Source: Zavarzinella formosa DSM 19928 (GTDB taxonomy: Bacteria; Planctomycetota; Planctomycetia; Gemmatales; Gemmataceae). Taken from it: a stretch of DNA of 52,942 bases. The translations under genes and the position numbers were made by a program. The notes under the pieces are model-generated. The model searched no databases. It worked only from the letters and a program-made list of their open reading frames with translations, and was not told the DNA's origin. Of this stretch, positions 16,064 through 24,211 are shown in pieces (positions within the stretch are counted from its first letter, which is position 1; each line of letters starts with the position of its first letter). Where the stretch lies: assembly GCF_000255705.1 (NCBI RefSeq), contig NZ_JH636441.1:792669-845610 (forward strand), given 5' to 3'.

Positions 16064-16489
16064 TTAAGCTTGGACGAGCGCGCGGAAGCGTTGCACGCCG
16101 TGATAGAAGTGGTCGGGCTGGCCTGTTTCGGACGTGTCCTGAAACGAAGTCTCGAACTCCGATTGAAGCATGACCAGCGTGAAGCCCGTCACGATGACAT
16201 TCGCCTCCTGCCGGTGCAGGGCGTCATAAATCGCGGACATGACCGACTTGACCGATTTCCGGCCGGCCTTCTCAAAGTCCCAGGAGTGGATGGTGAGCGT
16301 GATATCCCAGCCGTTCGAGGTCATGGTTGACCAGTCGACGGCGGTGTCATCGCCAATCTTGACGTAAGGCGGTTGAGCCGTCGCCGGGACAAAGTCGAAG
16401 ACCCCGCCGGTGGCGAGAGCCTTCATGGGCGCGTAGCCGGTCAGCCTCCGGTAAATCGCGGTTTGCAGGGCGTTGCTCGGGCCGGGCAT
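16064..16489 (-). CDS. Tail terminator / DUF3168 protein
   Basis: A 141-residue protein. The DUF3168 pattern is clear: N-terminal LQTAIYRRLTGY, then GGVFDFVPATAQPPYVKIGDDTA, DITLTIHSWDFEKAGRKSVKSVMSAIYDAL and a C-terminal YHGVQRFRALVQ strand. DUF3168 proteins cap the tail tube at the head-proximal end and set where tail growth stops. It directly follows the HK97 gp10-like gene and precedes the tail tube, the normal order. Confidence 0.9.
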   Translation of the reverse strand: MPGPSNALQTAIYRRLTGYAPMKALATGGVFDFVPATAQPPYVKIGDDTAVDWSTMTSNGWDITLTIHSWDFEKAGRKSVKSVMSAIYDALHRQEANVIVTGFTLVMLQSEFETSFQDTSETGQPDHFYHGVQRFRALVQA

Positions 16490-16933
16490 CTACCGGCCGC
16501 GCGACAGGGCGGTTTTGAGGGCCAGGGCGATCCGTTCGATGATCCAGGCCCGGTTTTGCTCCATCGCGGGAACGGCGGCGGGACGGGCGGCCATTTTCGA
16601 GGTTCCCACTTCGAGCATCATGGCGTATTTGGTGGCGACTTTCATGATCGAAGACGAGGCCGAGTCAACCATGACGCTGATGGCGTTGACCAGCCGCCCG
16701 GTGTTGGAGGCCGGAGCCTCGCCGGGAGCGGACGCCTGGTGCGAGATCGCGCCATATTTGTAAATCCGGCCTGATTTGCCCCCCGCCAGCACCGACTTCT
16801 TGTAATCCGTGGCGATCTGCTGCGCGCACGCATAGGTGCCCTTGGAAAGTTCCTCGTCAACCGCCTTTTGAATGGCGGCCGACGAGGAGATGATCTTGTC
16901 CAGCCCCTGGACCGTCACGGTCAGGTCGATCAT
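16490..16933 (-). CDS. HK97 gp10-like head-tail joining protein
   Basis: A 147-residue protein, ATG overlapping the upstream stop (ATGA at 16930-16933). It begins MIDLTVTVQGLDKI, then has a long helical region and GRLVNAISVMVDSASSS with KYAMMLEVGTSKMAARP, the strand-loop-strand typical of the gp10/'HK97-gp10_like' family. These proteins form the ring joining head completion and tail terminator. A longer upstream frame on this strand is not used because it is an antisense-type shadow of the preceding gene. Confidence 0.85.
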   Translation of the reverse strand: MIDLTVTVQGLDKIISSSAAIQKAVDEELSKGTYACAQQIATDYKKSVLAGGKSGRIYKYGAISHQASAPGEAPASNTGRLVNAISVMVDSASSSIMKVATKYAMMLEVGTSKMAARPAAVPAMEQNRAWIIERIALALKTALSRGR

Positions 16934-18429
16934 TGGTTGTCCGTCACCGTGCTGAGCCGCCGCATCTCGCCGTCCGACAGTGCCTCCCGCCAGAATGTCG
17001 CCCGTTTGGTGCAGCCGTTGGTCGGAATCAGCCCCGACCCGTTGTTGCCGAGGCCGCCGTGAGTGAGGCCGATGTCCGACGGGCGAAAAGCCACCGAGGA
17101 ACTGGAGGTGATCGCCCCGCCGTTGACGCACACCGACGAACCGGAGCCGTCCCAGCGGACGATCACTTTGTTGAGCGTGTTGATGCCCGTGACGACCGAG
17201 TCCGCGGAGGCGTAACCGGCCGTCGCGGAGTTCGCGGCGCCCTTTGACCATCCGCTGACGGTGACGACTCCCCCGCCCGCCGCCCCGCTGACGAAAATGT
17301 TGCTGACATCGTCGCCGAAGATCAGGTGATTGCGCAGGGTGTCGAAGTTGCCCGAATATTGGATCATCACGGTGACGGGCGTGCCGAAGGTGATGTCCTT
17401 GAGCAGCCGGTAGCCGTCGTTGACCGCCGAACCCGCCGGGGAGCCCGGCAGATTGAACGCCAGATACTCCGGCCCCCTCGTCATGGAGGCGGTCGTCGTC
17501 AGGATGGGGGACGTGGCGAACAGATTGTTTTCCAACTGGGCGAAGTCCACGACCAGCGAATCGCCCGACGTGCCGAGCTTGAGGCCGAAGGTGGCCGGGG
17601 TGAGCCGGACGGAGGCCGGAATTGTGACCTGGCCGAACGAGCCGCTGATCTGGCTGGTGATGTCAACATAGGCGCTGCCGTCAACGGTCATGTAAACAGG
17701 ACCGCTTCCCGACGCCCGCCTGAGCACGAACGACGGCGCGTAGCTCATGAAATTGAGGTTGAACGTCGCCCCCGATCCTCCCCCGCCCGTCACGGAAACG
17801 GGGTTGGACGGCAGGGCGGTGTAAGAACCCGGCGTCTGAATGGAAATGGTCGCCGGCAGTCCCCCGGAGACGGATGTCACCTTGAGCACCGCCGCCGTGG
17901 TGAATGTTCCCCCCGCGACCGTCAGCAGGTCATTGACCGCATAAGTCGGAGAGCCGCCGCCGGCGATGGCGGCCGTCTGAAGCGACTGGGCCGGGAAGGC
18001 GACGGATTGCAGAATGGTGGCGTTGTTGGCGGTCGCGGTGACCAGCGTGGCGGAGCTGGCCTTCCCGTCGGCCCCGGCCTGGGTCTTTGCCGTGGTGACG
18101 TTGGTCGCCGTCCATGCCGCGTTGGTCAGGTCACGGCACCAAAGGGCGTAGTTCGCGCACGCGCCGAAGCCCTCGACGAACGCGCCGAAGCCCGTGCGAC
18201 GGATGCCGGATTGCGGAAATGACTTCCAGACGCCGTCGGTGTCGGGGGCGAAGTAACTGCCCGCCGCCCCGCCCGCGTTTCCGGTCACCACCAGCGATTT
18301 TGGCGGCTGGCCGGTGCCGTTCGCCGAGGCCATGCTCACATTCCCGCCCCAATAGCGGTTGTTGACGAAGTCAAGGTCGTATCTTGCCCTCGGCAGGACC
18401 CAGGAGGGGGCGAGACCGGCGGGGAGCAT
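16930..18429 (-). CDS. Large virion appendage/decoration protein, unknown
   Basis: A 499-residue Gly/Ser/Thr-rich, all-beta protein. It starts 'MLPAGLAPSWVLPRARYDLDFVNNRYWGG', a pattern seen at the start of phage virion proteins with LamG/concanavalin-like folds, and ends with RRATFWREALSDGEMRRLS, the usual final helix of a LamG-type domain. Central segments (VAGGTFTTAAVLKVTSV; GTPVTVMIQYSG; NKVIVRWDGSGSSV) fit two carbohydrate-binding-like beta domains. It is unusual for a protein like this to sit between the head-closure and gp10-like genes. It starts in a TAATG overlap. Carbohydrate binding is inferred. Confidence 0.7.
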   Translation of the reverse strand: MLPAGLAPSWVLPRARYDLDFVNNRYWGGNVSMASANGTGQPPKSLVVTGNAGGAAGSYFAPDTDGVWKSFPQSGIRRTGFGAFVEGFGACANYALWCRDLTNAAWTATNVTTAKTQAGADGKASSATLVTATANNATILQSVAFPAQSLQTAAIAGGGSPTYAVNDLLTVAGGTFTTAAVLKVTSVSGGLPATISIQTPGSYTALPSNPVSVTGGGGSGATFNLNFMSYAPSFVLRRASGSGPVYMTVDGSAYVDITSQISGSFGQVTIPASVRLTPATFGLKLGTSGDSLVVDFAQLENNLFATSPILTTTASMTRGPEYLAFNLPGSPAGSAVNDGYRLLKDITFGTPVTVMIQYSGNFDTLRNHLIFGDDVSNIFVSGAAGGGVVTVSGWSKGAANSATAGYASADSVVTGINTLNKVIVRWDGSGSSVCVNGGAITSSSSVAFRPSDIGLTHGGLGNNGSGLIPTNGCTKRATFWREALSDGEMRRLSTVTDNQ

Positions 18430-19562
18430 TACTGCACCTCGACGTAGGGCGTGAACACTTCGCCCGAAACGGGCACATAAGCCGCGCGCGCCTCGATGAG
18501 GTAATACAAATTTTGCGTGCCCGCGGCCGGGGTGAAGGCAACGCCCGAACCGGAGACCGGCGTGCCAATGCCGATGGCGCCGTCCGAGAAGGCTTGCGTC
18601 ATGGTGACGTCAAACGCCCCGAGATAACCGGCACTGGTGGTCAGCCAGGCCGCGCCGTCGCCGTTGGTGACCGAGGGCTGCGAGTTGTATAGGTGGACGC
18701 GGAAGATGCCCTGCGTGATCGTCGTGCCGGTCTTTTTCAAGCGAAGACGCAGGATGGTTCCCGCCATGTCGTTCGCCCGCGCGGCGGCGATGACCGGGAA
18801 GGTGACCGATCCGGCCGATGTGCTGTTGGCGAGGAGCTGGCCGGCCGCATAAGCGGTGGTGTTCGCCGGACGGGTGGTGGTCGCGCCCGCGACAATAAAC
18901 GGAGCCGGAAGGTAAATGAGGTTTGTCACGCCGGGAGTTGTCTGGTCGATGCCGATCCTGCCGATCAGGTTCGTTCCGGCCGGTGTCGCCGCCTGGCAGG
19001 CCGCGAGGATGCTAGTCAGTGACTGGAGTGATCGTTTGAAAAGGGCGATCAGACCAAACGTGCCCGTGTCCGAGGAGGCGGCCGCGTCGGCTTTGGCTCC
19101 CAACGCCGCGCTGCCCCCGTCCGAGACCGTCACGCCGCCAATCACGTTGGCGCCCGCCGGGATGGCCGCCTGGCAGGCGGTTGAAATCGCCGTGCTGGTG
19201 GTGAGCAATCGCTTAAAGAGCGAAATGAGGCTGAAGGAGCCGGTGTCGCCGGAGGCGGCGGCATCGGCCTTCGCGCCGAGGTTGGCGTCGAGGTCGCCGG
19301 TGTTGGTGGCGATGGCGGCGGTCGACGTGTTGCCGGTGGCCTGGGCGGCCGCCGTGGCAAGCCCCGCCGTCTGGGTCGCAATTGTTGACAGCGCGCTGAT
19401 CGCCGTGGTCTGGTTGCCGGAAGTCGCCGGGCTGATGATCGCCCCGGTTGCGTCAAGACCGGCGTGGGCGAACGTGAGATTGGTCCCGTCCGTGTAGGCG
19501 ATCATCGGCACGGAAGAACCGTCCGCTTGTTTCACATTGACGACGGTTTGGGTAAAACTCAT
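18429..19562 (-). CDS. Repeat-containing phage appendage protein
   Basis: A 377-residue protein with an AGGAG ribosome-binding site. An internal tandem duplication of about 57 residues is visible: LGAKADAAASGDTGSFSLIS... and LGAKADAAASSDTGTFGLIA..., each followed by LFKR, a helix and a CQAAxPAGxNxIG strand. Residues 1-90 are helical coiled-coil-like (SALSTIATQTAGLATAAAQA); the C-terminal 150 residues are strand-rich. Repeats of this 'GAKAD-A' type occur in shaft regions of phage fibres and appendages. Probably a trimeric shaft partnered with the preceding and following genes. Confidence 0.7.
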   Translation of the reverse strand: MSFTQTVVNVKQADGSSVPMIAYTDGTNLTFAHAGLDATGAIISPATSGNQTTAISALSTIATQTAGLATAAAQATGNTSTAAIATNTGDLDANLGAKADAAASGDTGSFSLISLFKRLLTTSTAISTACQAAIPAGANVIGGVTVSDGGSAALGAKADAAASSDTGTFGLIALFKRSLQSLTSILAACQAATPAGTNLIGRIGIDQTTPGVTNLIYLPAPFIVAGATTTRPANTTAYAAGQLLANSTSAGSVTFPVIAAARANDMAGTILRLRLKKTGTTITQGIFRVHLYNSQPSVTNGDGAAWLTTSAGYLGAFDVTMTQAFSDGAIGIGTPVSGSGVAFTPAAGTQNLYYLIEARAAYVPVSGEVFTPYVEVQ

Positions 19563-19573
19563 GGGCGAATCTC

Positions 19574-19999
19574 CTAGATGATGGCTGCGTAGGCCGAGTT
19601 GATGGGATCAGAGAAATCGAATTGTCCGCCGCCGCCCGATGGCGGCTGGGCATTCAGAACGGCATCGACACTGGCGCGGTAGATCACATTGCCGCGAATG
19701 ATCGCCAGGTCGTCGGTGGTCAGCACGATGTCGAGCCGGGTTGCCCCGGTGATGATCGCGTCAATGGCCCCCCCGTCCTCAATGGTGCCTTCGGTGTCCG
19801 AGAATACCGCGACATGGCCGATCTGCGTTGTCCCGTTGACCGAGGCAAGGGCGTCCTTGTCGTCGTCGGACGCCGCTTTGGTGCCCGCCGTGTTGACCAC
19901 GACCCGCACATCGGCGCCGTCACGGGAAGCCGGGATTTGGTCGCCGGATTGAATCAGGCCGCCGGGATCGAGTTCGAGAATTGTTTTGTCTTCAGCCAT
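19574..19999 (-). CDS. Small fibre-like phage protein
   Basis: A 141-residue protein starting at an ATG that overlaps the upstream stop (TGATG). The N-terminus (EDKTILELDPGGLIQSGDQIPASRDG) is the short 'tether' seen at the start of many phage fibre proteins, and VAVFSDTEGTIEDGG is a typical fibre linker. The Gly-rich PPSGGGGQFDF tail is short. Likely a base or adaptor for the appendage encoded by the next two genes. Confidence 0.6.
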   Translation of the reverse strand: MAEDKTILELDPGGLIQSGDQIPASRDGADVRVVVNTAGTKAASDDDKDALASVNGTTQIGHVAVFSDTEGTIEDGGAIDAIITGATRLDIVLTTDDLAIIRGNVIYRASVDAVLNAQPPSGGGGQFDFSDPINSAYAAII

Positions 20000-20394
20000 C
20001 ACGCCCCCAGTAAAATTCGCCCGCCGCCGTTCAGCCGCAGGTATGCGCCGGTTTCCAGAAGAAGCGCGCCGACATCGACCGCCTCTGCCCGCACCACTCG
20101 TTCAACGGCCTTGATCGCCAGGAACCGGCCCTCTTCGTTCACATTCAACGCCTCCTCCACCGAAAAGAAGCGGTCGCCGTATTTCAGACGCGTCCCGGTG
20201 GCCACGTCGGGACGGTAACGCATGCTGATCTTGTGCGTGACGGGCGTCTGCAACTGCATCGCCTGGAATTTTTGGTAGCCGCTGTAGGGCTCGATTGACG
20301 CCCAGACCGTGGCTCCGTCGACCCAGCTTTCGGCGTATCCGCCCTGGCCGTCGGACAGCCGGGAAACGGCTTGGATCGTGACCCGGTTTTTCAT
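19999..20394 (-). CDS. Head-tail adaptor (SPP1 gp16-like head closure)
   Basis: About 131 residues from the MKNRVTIQ start. It shows the family pattern: short N-terminal strand, DGQGGYAESWVDGATVWASIEPYSG (the characteristic W-A-x-I-E-P), QLQTPVTHKISMRYRPDV and the RLKYGDRFFSVEEALN strand. These proteins seal the portal after packaging. The ATG at 20394 has a weak ribosome-binding site, and a TTG farther upstream in frame would add about 10 residues. Confidence 0.85.
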   Translation of the reverse strand: MKNRVTIQAVSRLSDGQGGYAESWVDGATVWASIEPYSGYQKFQAMQLQTPVTHKISMRYRPDVATGTRLKYGDRFFSVEEALNVNEEGRFLAIKAVERVVRAEAVDVGALLLETGAYLRLNGGGRILLGA

Positions 20395-20419
20395 CTTTCC
20401 AACGAGGTCCGCGCAGCAC

Positions 20420-21070
20420 TTACCCAAGGCGGTCCCCCATGATGCGGTATTGGTTGTAAAGCTGGGCGGTTCCCGGCGGGAGCGCCATGGCATCATCGCA
20501 GTTGCCGCGTTGTTCGTAGATCGAGGCGACGTGGATCAGAATTCCGGTTTTGACGGGCTGGGGCACGGCGGCCGCATCCCCGTACCCGGCGACATAGGTG
20601 ACTTCGCAGGCGGCAACCGGCCGCAGACTGGCGGGCCACAAGGCCGCGTAATTCAGGACAAGCCGCTCCCCGGCGGCGTCGATGTGGTAGTTGCCGCCGC
20701 CGTAAAGGCTCGGGATGTCGTTCAGGTCGTAAGTCGTCACCGAGTTGATTGACTGGACCGGCCCCTTCGGAAGCTCGATGGTCTGCGGCAGGCCGCCGTA
20801 GAGGGCGGTGACCGGCAGGTCGTAAACGCCTTCGTTCCAATTCATTCCGAGCGGAGAACCGCAGAGGTCGAGCGTCAGCTTGTGAGTCTGGGTCATCAAG
20901 GCCCGGCGAAGGTATTCCTCGGCCGCCATGCGGGCGCTGGTGATGAGTTGGGAGATCAGCGTGTCGGAGGAGTCATCGTCAATTCTCGCCCATGTTTTCG
21001 CGTCCGCCAGGGTCACGGGCTCCGAGACCGGTCCGGCGATCAGCGTGAGCGAACGACGGGGACGGCGCAC
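20420..21070 (-). CDS. Head-tail connector protein (gp6-like)
   Basis: A 216-residue protein with GTG start. The N-terminal PVSEPVTLADAKTWARIDDDSSDTLI and helices SQLITSARMAAEEYLRRAL are the gp6-like connector signature, and the C-terminal part (VKTGILIHVASIYEQRG) is its closing helix. The middle contains an inserted strand-rich domain (PVTALYGGLPQTIELP...). Forms the ring under the portal. Followed at once by the adaptor gene, the usual order. Confidence 0.88.
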   Translation of the reverse strand: MRRPRRSLTLIAGPVSEPVTLADAKTWARIDDDSSDTLISQLITSARMAAEEYLRRALMTQTHKLTLDLCGSPLGMNWNEGVYDLPVTALYGGLPQTIELPKGPVQSINSVTTYDLNDIPSLYGGGNYHIDAAGERLVLNYAALWPASLRPVAACEVTYVAGYGDAAAVPQPVKTGILIHVASIYEQRGNCDDAMALPPGTAQLYNQYRIMGDRLG

Positions 21071-21073
21071 CGG

Positions 21074-21373
21074 CTATTCGGCCTTGCGGGATTTGTTGGC
21101 CGGGGCCTTCTTGAATGCCTTGTTCTCCGGGGCGGCCCCGGCGGATTTTTCACCCGTGTCGGTGTCTCCGGGGAGTTCGCCGGATTCGAGGATTTCCCCT
21201 TCCGCAAGCTCGCGCGGCTTGATTTCCTTGTGGTGCGGCTCGGCCCATCCCTCGCGCACGGCGATGGCGGCAAGATCGTCCGAGAGGTGTTCGGTCGCGC
21301 CCGCCTCGAAATGCTGGTGGTCGTTGCCGGTTTGCGAGCCTTTGAAGCTCTTCAGGATGCGGTGCGGTTTCAT
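21074..21373 (-). CDS. Small head-module protein with disordered tail
   Basis: A 99-residue protein with AAGGA eight bases before ATG 21373. The first 60 residues include the segment HLSDDLAAIAVREGWAEP, which resembles the short helical domain found in small proteins between capsid and connector genes of other siphoviruses. The C-terminal 40 residues are charged and probably disordered (GDTDTGEKSAGAAPENKAF). Function unknown. Confidence 0.6.
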   Translation of the reverse strand: MKPHRILKSFKGSQTGNDHQHFEAGATEHLSDDLAAIAVREGWAEPHHKEIKPRELAEGEILESGELPGDTDTGEKSAGAAPENKAFKKAPANKSRKAE

Positions 21374-21384
21374 GAGTGGTTTCC

Positions 21385-21708
21385 TTACCAAAGTGCGACG
21401 ATGTTCGTCGCGGTTGTGCTTGTGGATTTGATCCGGCTGGCGCAGATGCGATACACCGTGCCGACCGTCACCCCGGTCAGCGTGACCGTCTCGTTCTGTT
21501 CGGTGATGTAAACGATGTTCCCCGCGCCACCGACATAGACGGCGCGGGTCACGTTGGTCAGGTCAACCGTGTCGCTCGGGGTGACGGCGGCGGCATGCCG
21601 GTACGGCGAGTCGAGGCCGGTGGCGAGCTGGCCGTAATCATCCGTGGCGGCGGCGAACGAACACGGCGCCGTCAGGATGAGGAAGAGCGAAGCGAGCAGG
21701 ATTCTCAT
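21385..21708 (-). CDS. Spike base protein (Rcc01079-like) with signal peptide
   Basis: A 107-residue protein. After the first 20 residues the sequence matches the spike-base family I associate with gene-transfer-agent Rcc01079: DDYGQLATGLDSPYRHAAAV, TPSDTVDLTNVTRAVYVGG, and the closing TSTTATNIVALW. The N-terminus, however, is a typical Sec signal peptide (MRILLASLFLILTAPCSFA, then a basic-free AAA cleavage region), which the family members I know lack. AGAGG precedes the ATG. A virion head protein that appears to be exported is odd; either the protein is used outside the cell or the signal is a fusion. Confidence 0.78.
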   Translation of the reverse strand: MRILLASLFLILTAPCSFAAATDDYGQLATGLDSPYRHAAAVTPSDTVDLTNVTRAVYVGGAGNIVYITEQNETVTLTGVTVGTVYRICASRIKSTSTTATNIVALW

Positions 21709-21726
21709 GGTTGCCTCTTCCGGGTT

Positions 21727-22344
21727 TTAGTTGGAGAACCGCACGAACATGCCCCGGCCCACGACATCGCCCGCCGCGCCGGTGGTGCCCGACGCGCCGG
21801 TGCATTTGATCGTGATGGCGGCGGTGTCCGTTTCCGCGCCGGTGGCGAGGTACGGGGTGATCGTCGAAGTGTCGTGAACCATGGTCGCCCGGACGAGTTG
21901 CGCGGACGCGCCAGTGCGCCCGATGACCATCGAACTCGTCCAGTTCTTGTTGGAATCGGTGATGACGCCGGAGCTGATGAGCTCGGAGCCGAACCAGAGT
22001 TTGATGGTTTTGTTGTTGCCGTTCGCCGCCGTCCCGCCGAAGCAGGTCACTTCGATGGCCTGGCCTGTCGTGTTAAGGGCGCTTGCCGGCAGGGTGTAGC
22101 TGAACAGCACGTCGTCGGTCGTGTCGGCCGCGTTGCCGACGCCGGCGGCGGAGAACTGGCTGCTTGCAAGCCCTTCCGGCTTGAACGAGGAGGCAACCGA
22201 GCCGGCCGCGAACGTGGTGGCGCTGTTGAAGGTGCAGGCCCCGTTTTCACAGTAGTTGGACGTGGTGTAGGAACCCGCATGAGCGAGCGAGGAGGTCATG
22301 GCGAGCGCGATGGCGAGGCCGAGAATTTTCTTCAGGTTCTTCAT
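21727..22344 (-). CDS. Exported protein in the head gene cluster, unknown
   Basis: A 205-residue protein with GGAG before the ATG. The N-terminus is an unmistakable signal peptide (MKNLKKILGLAIALAMTSSL, cut after AHA). The mature part is Ser/Thr/Ala-rich and strand-forming, with a possible disulphide pair early (YCENGACTF) and two further cysteines. No family recognised. It precedes the spike-base-like gene, which also has a signal peptide, so the two may be one exported unit. In gene-transfer agents the neighbouring gene encodes a head spike. Confidence 0.68.
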   Translation of the reverse strand: MKNLKKILGLAIALAMTSSLAHAGSYTTSNYCENGACTFNSATTFAAGSVASSFKPEGLASSQFSAAGVGNAADTTDDVLFSYTLPASALNTTGQAIEVTCFGGTAANGNNKTIKLWFGSELISSGVITDSNKNWTSSMVIGRTGASAQLVRATMVHDTSTITPYLATGAETDTAAITIKCTGASGTTGAAGDVVGRGMFVRFSN

Positions 22345-22398
22345 GTTCGATCTCCAAAAAAGATGGGGCGGCCGAAACCGCCCCCAAAGGTGGGAAGA

Positions 22399-22821
22399 CT
22401 AGCTCGTTGGCTGGGTGACCGGCAGGCCGTTCGCGGCGAACAGCAGCGCCAGGGCGCCGATGTCGAGATTGCCGGTGTTGTTGGCCGGGGTCAGCGTCAG
22501 ACGCAAGTAGCGTTTGGTCCCGATGTAGCCGATCTTGCGAACCTGATTGTCGCTGTCGAACTGGAAACCGGCGGCGGTCTGCGTGCCGAGCGTGTCGGTT
22601 GCGCTCACCGTCCCGGCGTCGCTGAGTGCGGAATTGTCACCTTCCTCAAGCAGACAGGCGATGGTGGCGTCCGCATCGGCGACCGTGCCGATGTTGAGGA
22701 CGAACTCGACGGACTCAAAGCCCTGGCGGTCGATGATCTGGCTCACCTGGGCGGTGTTGTCGGTCACTCGGGTCGAACTGATGGCCCGTTTGACCAGAAG
22801 GTTGTTGTGCAGGTCTCTCAT
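22399..22821 (-). CDS. Phage head protein, possible decoration
   Basis: A 140-residue protein, start at 22821 with AAGGA eight bases upstream. Beta-rich: LVKRAISSTRVTDNTAQVSQ, GFESVEFVLNIGTVADADATI, and a C-terminal GTKRYLRLTLTP strand. Proteins with the 'DRQGFESVEFVLNIG' pattern follow the major capsid gene in many siphoviruses and are usually annotated as hypothetical head proteins. Position right after the capsid gene suggests capsid decoration, but this is inferred. Confidence 0.65.
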   Translation of the reverse strand: MRDLHNNLLVKRAISSTRVTDNTAQVSQIIDRQGFESVEFVLNIGTVADADATIACLLEEGDNSALSDAGTVSATDTLGTQTAAGFQFDSDNQVRKIGYIGTKRYLRLTLTPANNTGNLDIGALALLFAANGLPVTQPTS

Positions 22822-22889
22822 GGGTGAATTCCTTTTCAAAGGTGGTGGAAAGCATCCGGCCGGACGAATCCGGCCGGTTGGAGAGGCGG

Positions 22890-24200
22890 TTAAGCCATCT
22901 TCTGGATCTTCAGGGCCTCAAAGTTCGTGAGACCGCCGCCGACCCGGCGGGTGGTGTAGAAGCCGACGTTTGGCTTGTCGGTGTACGGATCGCGGAGGAC
23001 GCGCGTCCCCATGCGATCCACGATCTGGTACGCCTGCTTGAAGTCGCCGTAGGCGGCCACCAAGGCGTTGGCCGCCATCGCCGCCACGTCGGCCGCGAAG
23101 CGGACGGGGGCGCCGAGGAGCGACGGCTCAAGGCCGGCGTTCTTGTCGTAGGTCATGTTGAAGATCGGACGGCCCTGTCCGTCCTTGATTTCCATGATGT
23201 TGAGGTTGCTGGCGCGACGGTAGAGCCAGGTGGCGTTGCGCTGGTATGGCTCTTTCAAGGCGTTCTGCACCCCGACGAGGCCGTTGTAGGTGAAGTTCGC
23301 GGCGTCGCCGGTGTTCACCTGCTCAACCTGCTGCTGGGTGATGTCCGTGCCCGCGGCATAGCTCATGAAACCGAACGGCTTGGCGACGCCGTTGCCGGTC
23401 ACGAACGTGGTGGCCTCGGTGCGGCCGAAGATGTCGGCCACCTTGCCCGCCAGCCATGCCTCGATGTCAATCATCGCGTCATCGAGCAGTTTCTGGGTGG
23501 CCTTGGGATAGGCGTACATTTCGTGGGCGGGAATCTGAATCTTCCCGACGACCGGAGTGCCGCTGTTGGTGCGGGGGGTTGATTCGCCCGTCCATCCCGC
23601 CGCCGCCTGGTCGGAATCGGTGAGCACGTCGTACATGTCCGAGCCGATGGTGATGACATCGGCGAGCTGACGGATGGGCGACGACTCGAAGATCTGCGTT
23701 TTGATGATGCCGCCGAATTCGGGGAGCACCAGGAACCCGCCGTTCGGGTCGTTGCCGACCAGCATGGATTTGATTTCCTGGTCTTCCGCGCAATGTTCCT
23801 TCAGGTACTCGTCGAAGTACATCTGACGGCTGCCCGTGTTCACGCGGGCGAAGGCGTTGAACGCCGAGTTCATCTTCTTGCGAAGCTTCTTTTCGGAACC
23901 CTCGGAAGAGTCGGAGCCGTTCGGGGCGCGGTTGAAGGCGGTCTTCAGGGCGGAGAGCTCGATCTCCATCGCCTTGTTGTTCTCTTCGAGCGCCTGCTGT
24001 TTCGCCTGGGCTTTCTGGCTCAGTTCGATGCCGTCGTTGATGTCTTTGGCCAGCTTGTCGAGCTTGGCCTGGTCGAACGCGTCGGTCTTGATGCGAAGGG
24101 TCTGCACGTCCGTTTTCAGCGGGTCAATCGTGTTTTTCAGTTCGTTGAAGGCGTTGAGCGCGCCCTCAATGGCGGATTTGGTTTCCTGGTCTAAAGCCAT
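22890..24200 (-). CDS. Major capsid protein, HK97 family
   Basis: A 436-residue protein with AAGGA seven bases before the ATG. Residues 1 to about 105 are a charged coiled-coil delta/scaffold domain (rich in LDKLAKDINDGIELSQ-type helices) that the neighbouring protease would remove. The rest is the HK97 fold: the GGFLVLPEFGGIIKTQ strand, SPIRQLADVITIGSD, the E-loop region, the P-domain helix DDAMIDIEAWLAGKVADIFG and RTEATTFVTGNG. Builds the icosahedral head. Confidence 0.95.
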   Translation of the reverse strand: MALDQETKSAIEGALNAFNELKNTIDPLKTDVQTLRIKTDAFDQAKLDKLAKDINDGIELSQKAQAKQQALEENNKAMEIELSALKTAFNRAPNGSDSSEGSEKKLRKKMNSAFNAFARVNTGSRQMYFDEYLKEHCAEDQEIKSMLVGNDPNGGFLVLPEFGGIIKTQIFESSPIRQLADVITIGSDMYDVLTDSDQAAAGWTGESTPRTNSGTPVVGKIQIPAHEMYAYPKATQKLLDDAMIDIEAWLAGKVADIFGRTEATTFVTGNGVAKPFGFMSYAAGTDITQQQVEQVNTGDAANFTYNGLVGVQNALKEPYQRNATWLYRRASNLNIMEIKDGQGRPIFNMTYDKNAGLEPSLLGAPVRFAADVAAMAANALVAAYGDFKQAYQIVDRMGTRVLRDPYTDKPNVGFYTTRRVGGGLTNFEALKIQKMA

Positions 24201-24211
24201 GTGATGTGTCC

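Noticed and set aside
17326-18222. 298-codon plus-strand frame
   Set aside because: Antisense to the appendage gene; Arg/Gly-rich and without recognisable motifs.
21376-22827. Long plus-strand frame of 483 codons
   Set aside because: Antisense to four real head genes that have good ribosome-binding sites; its translation is Gly/Arg/Val-rich shadow.
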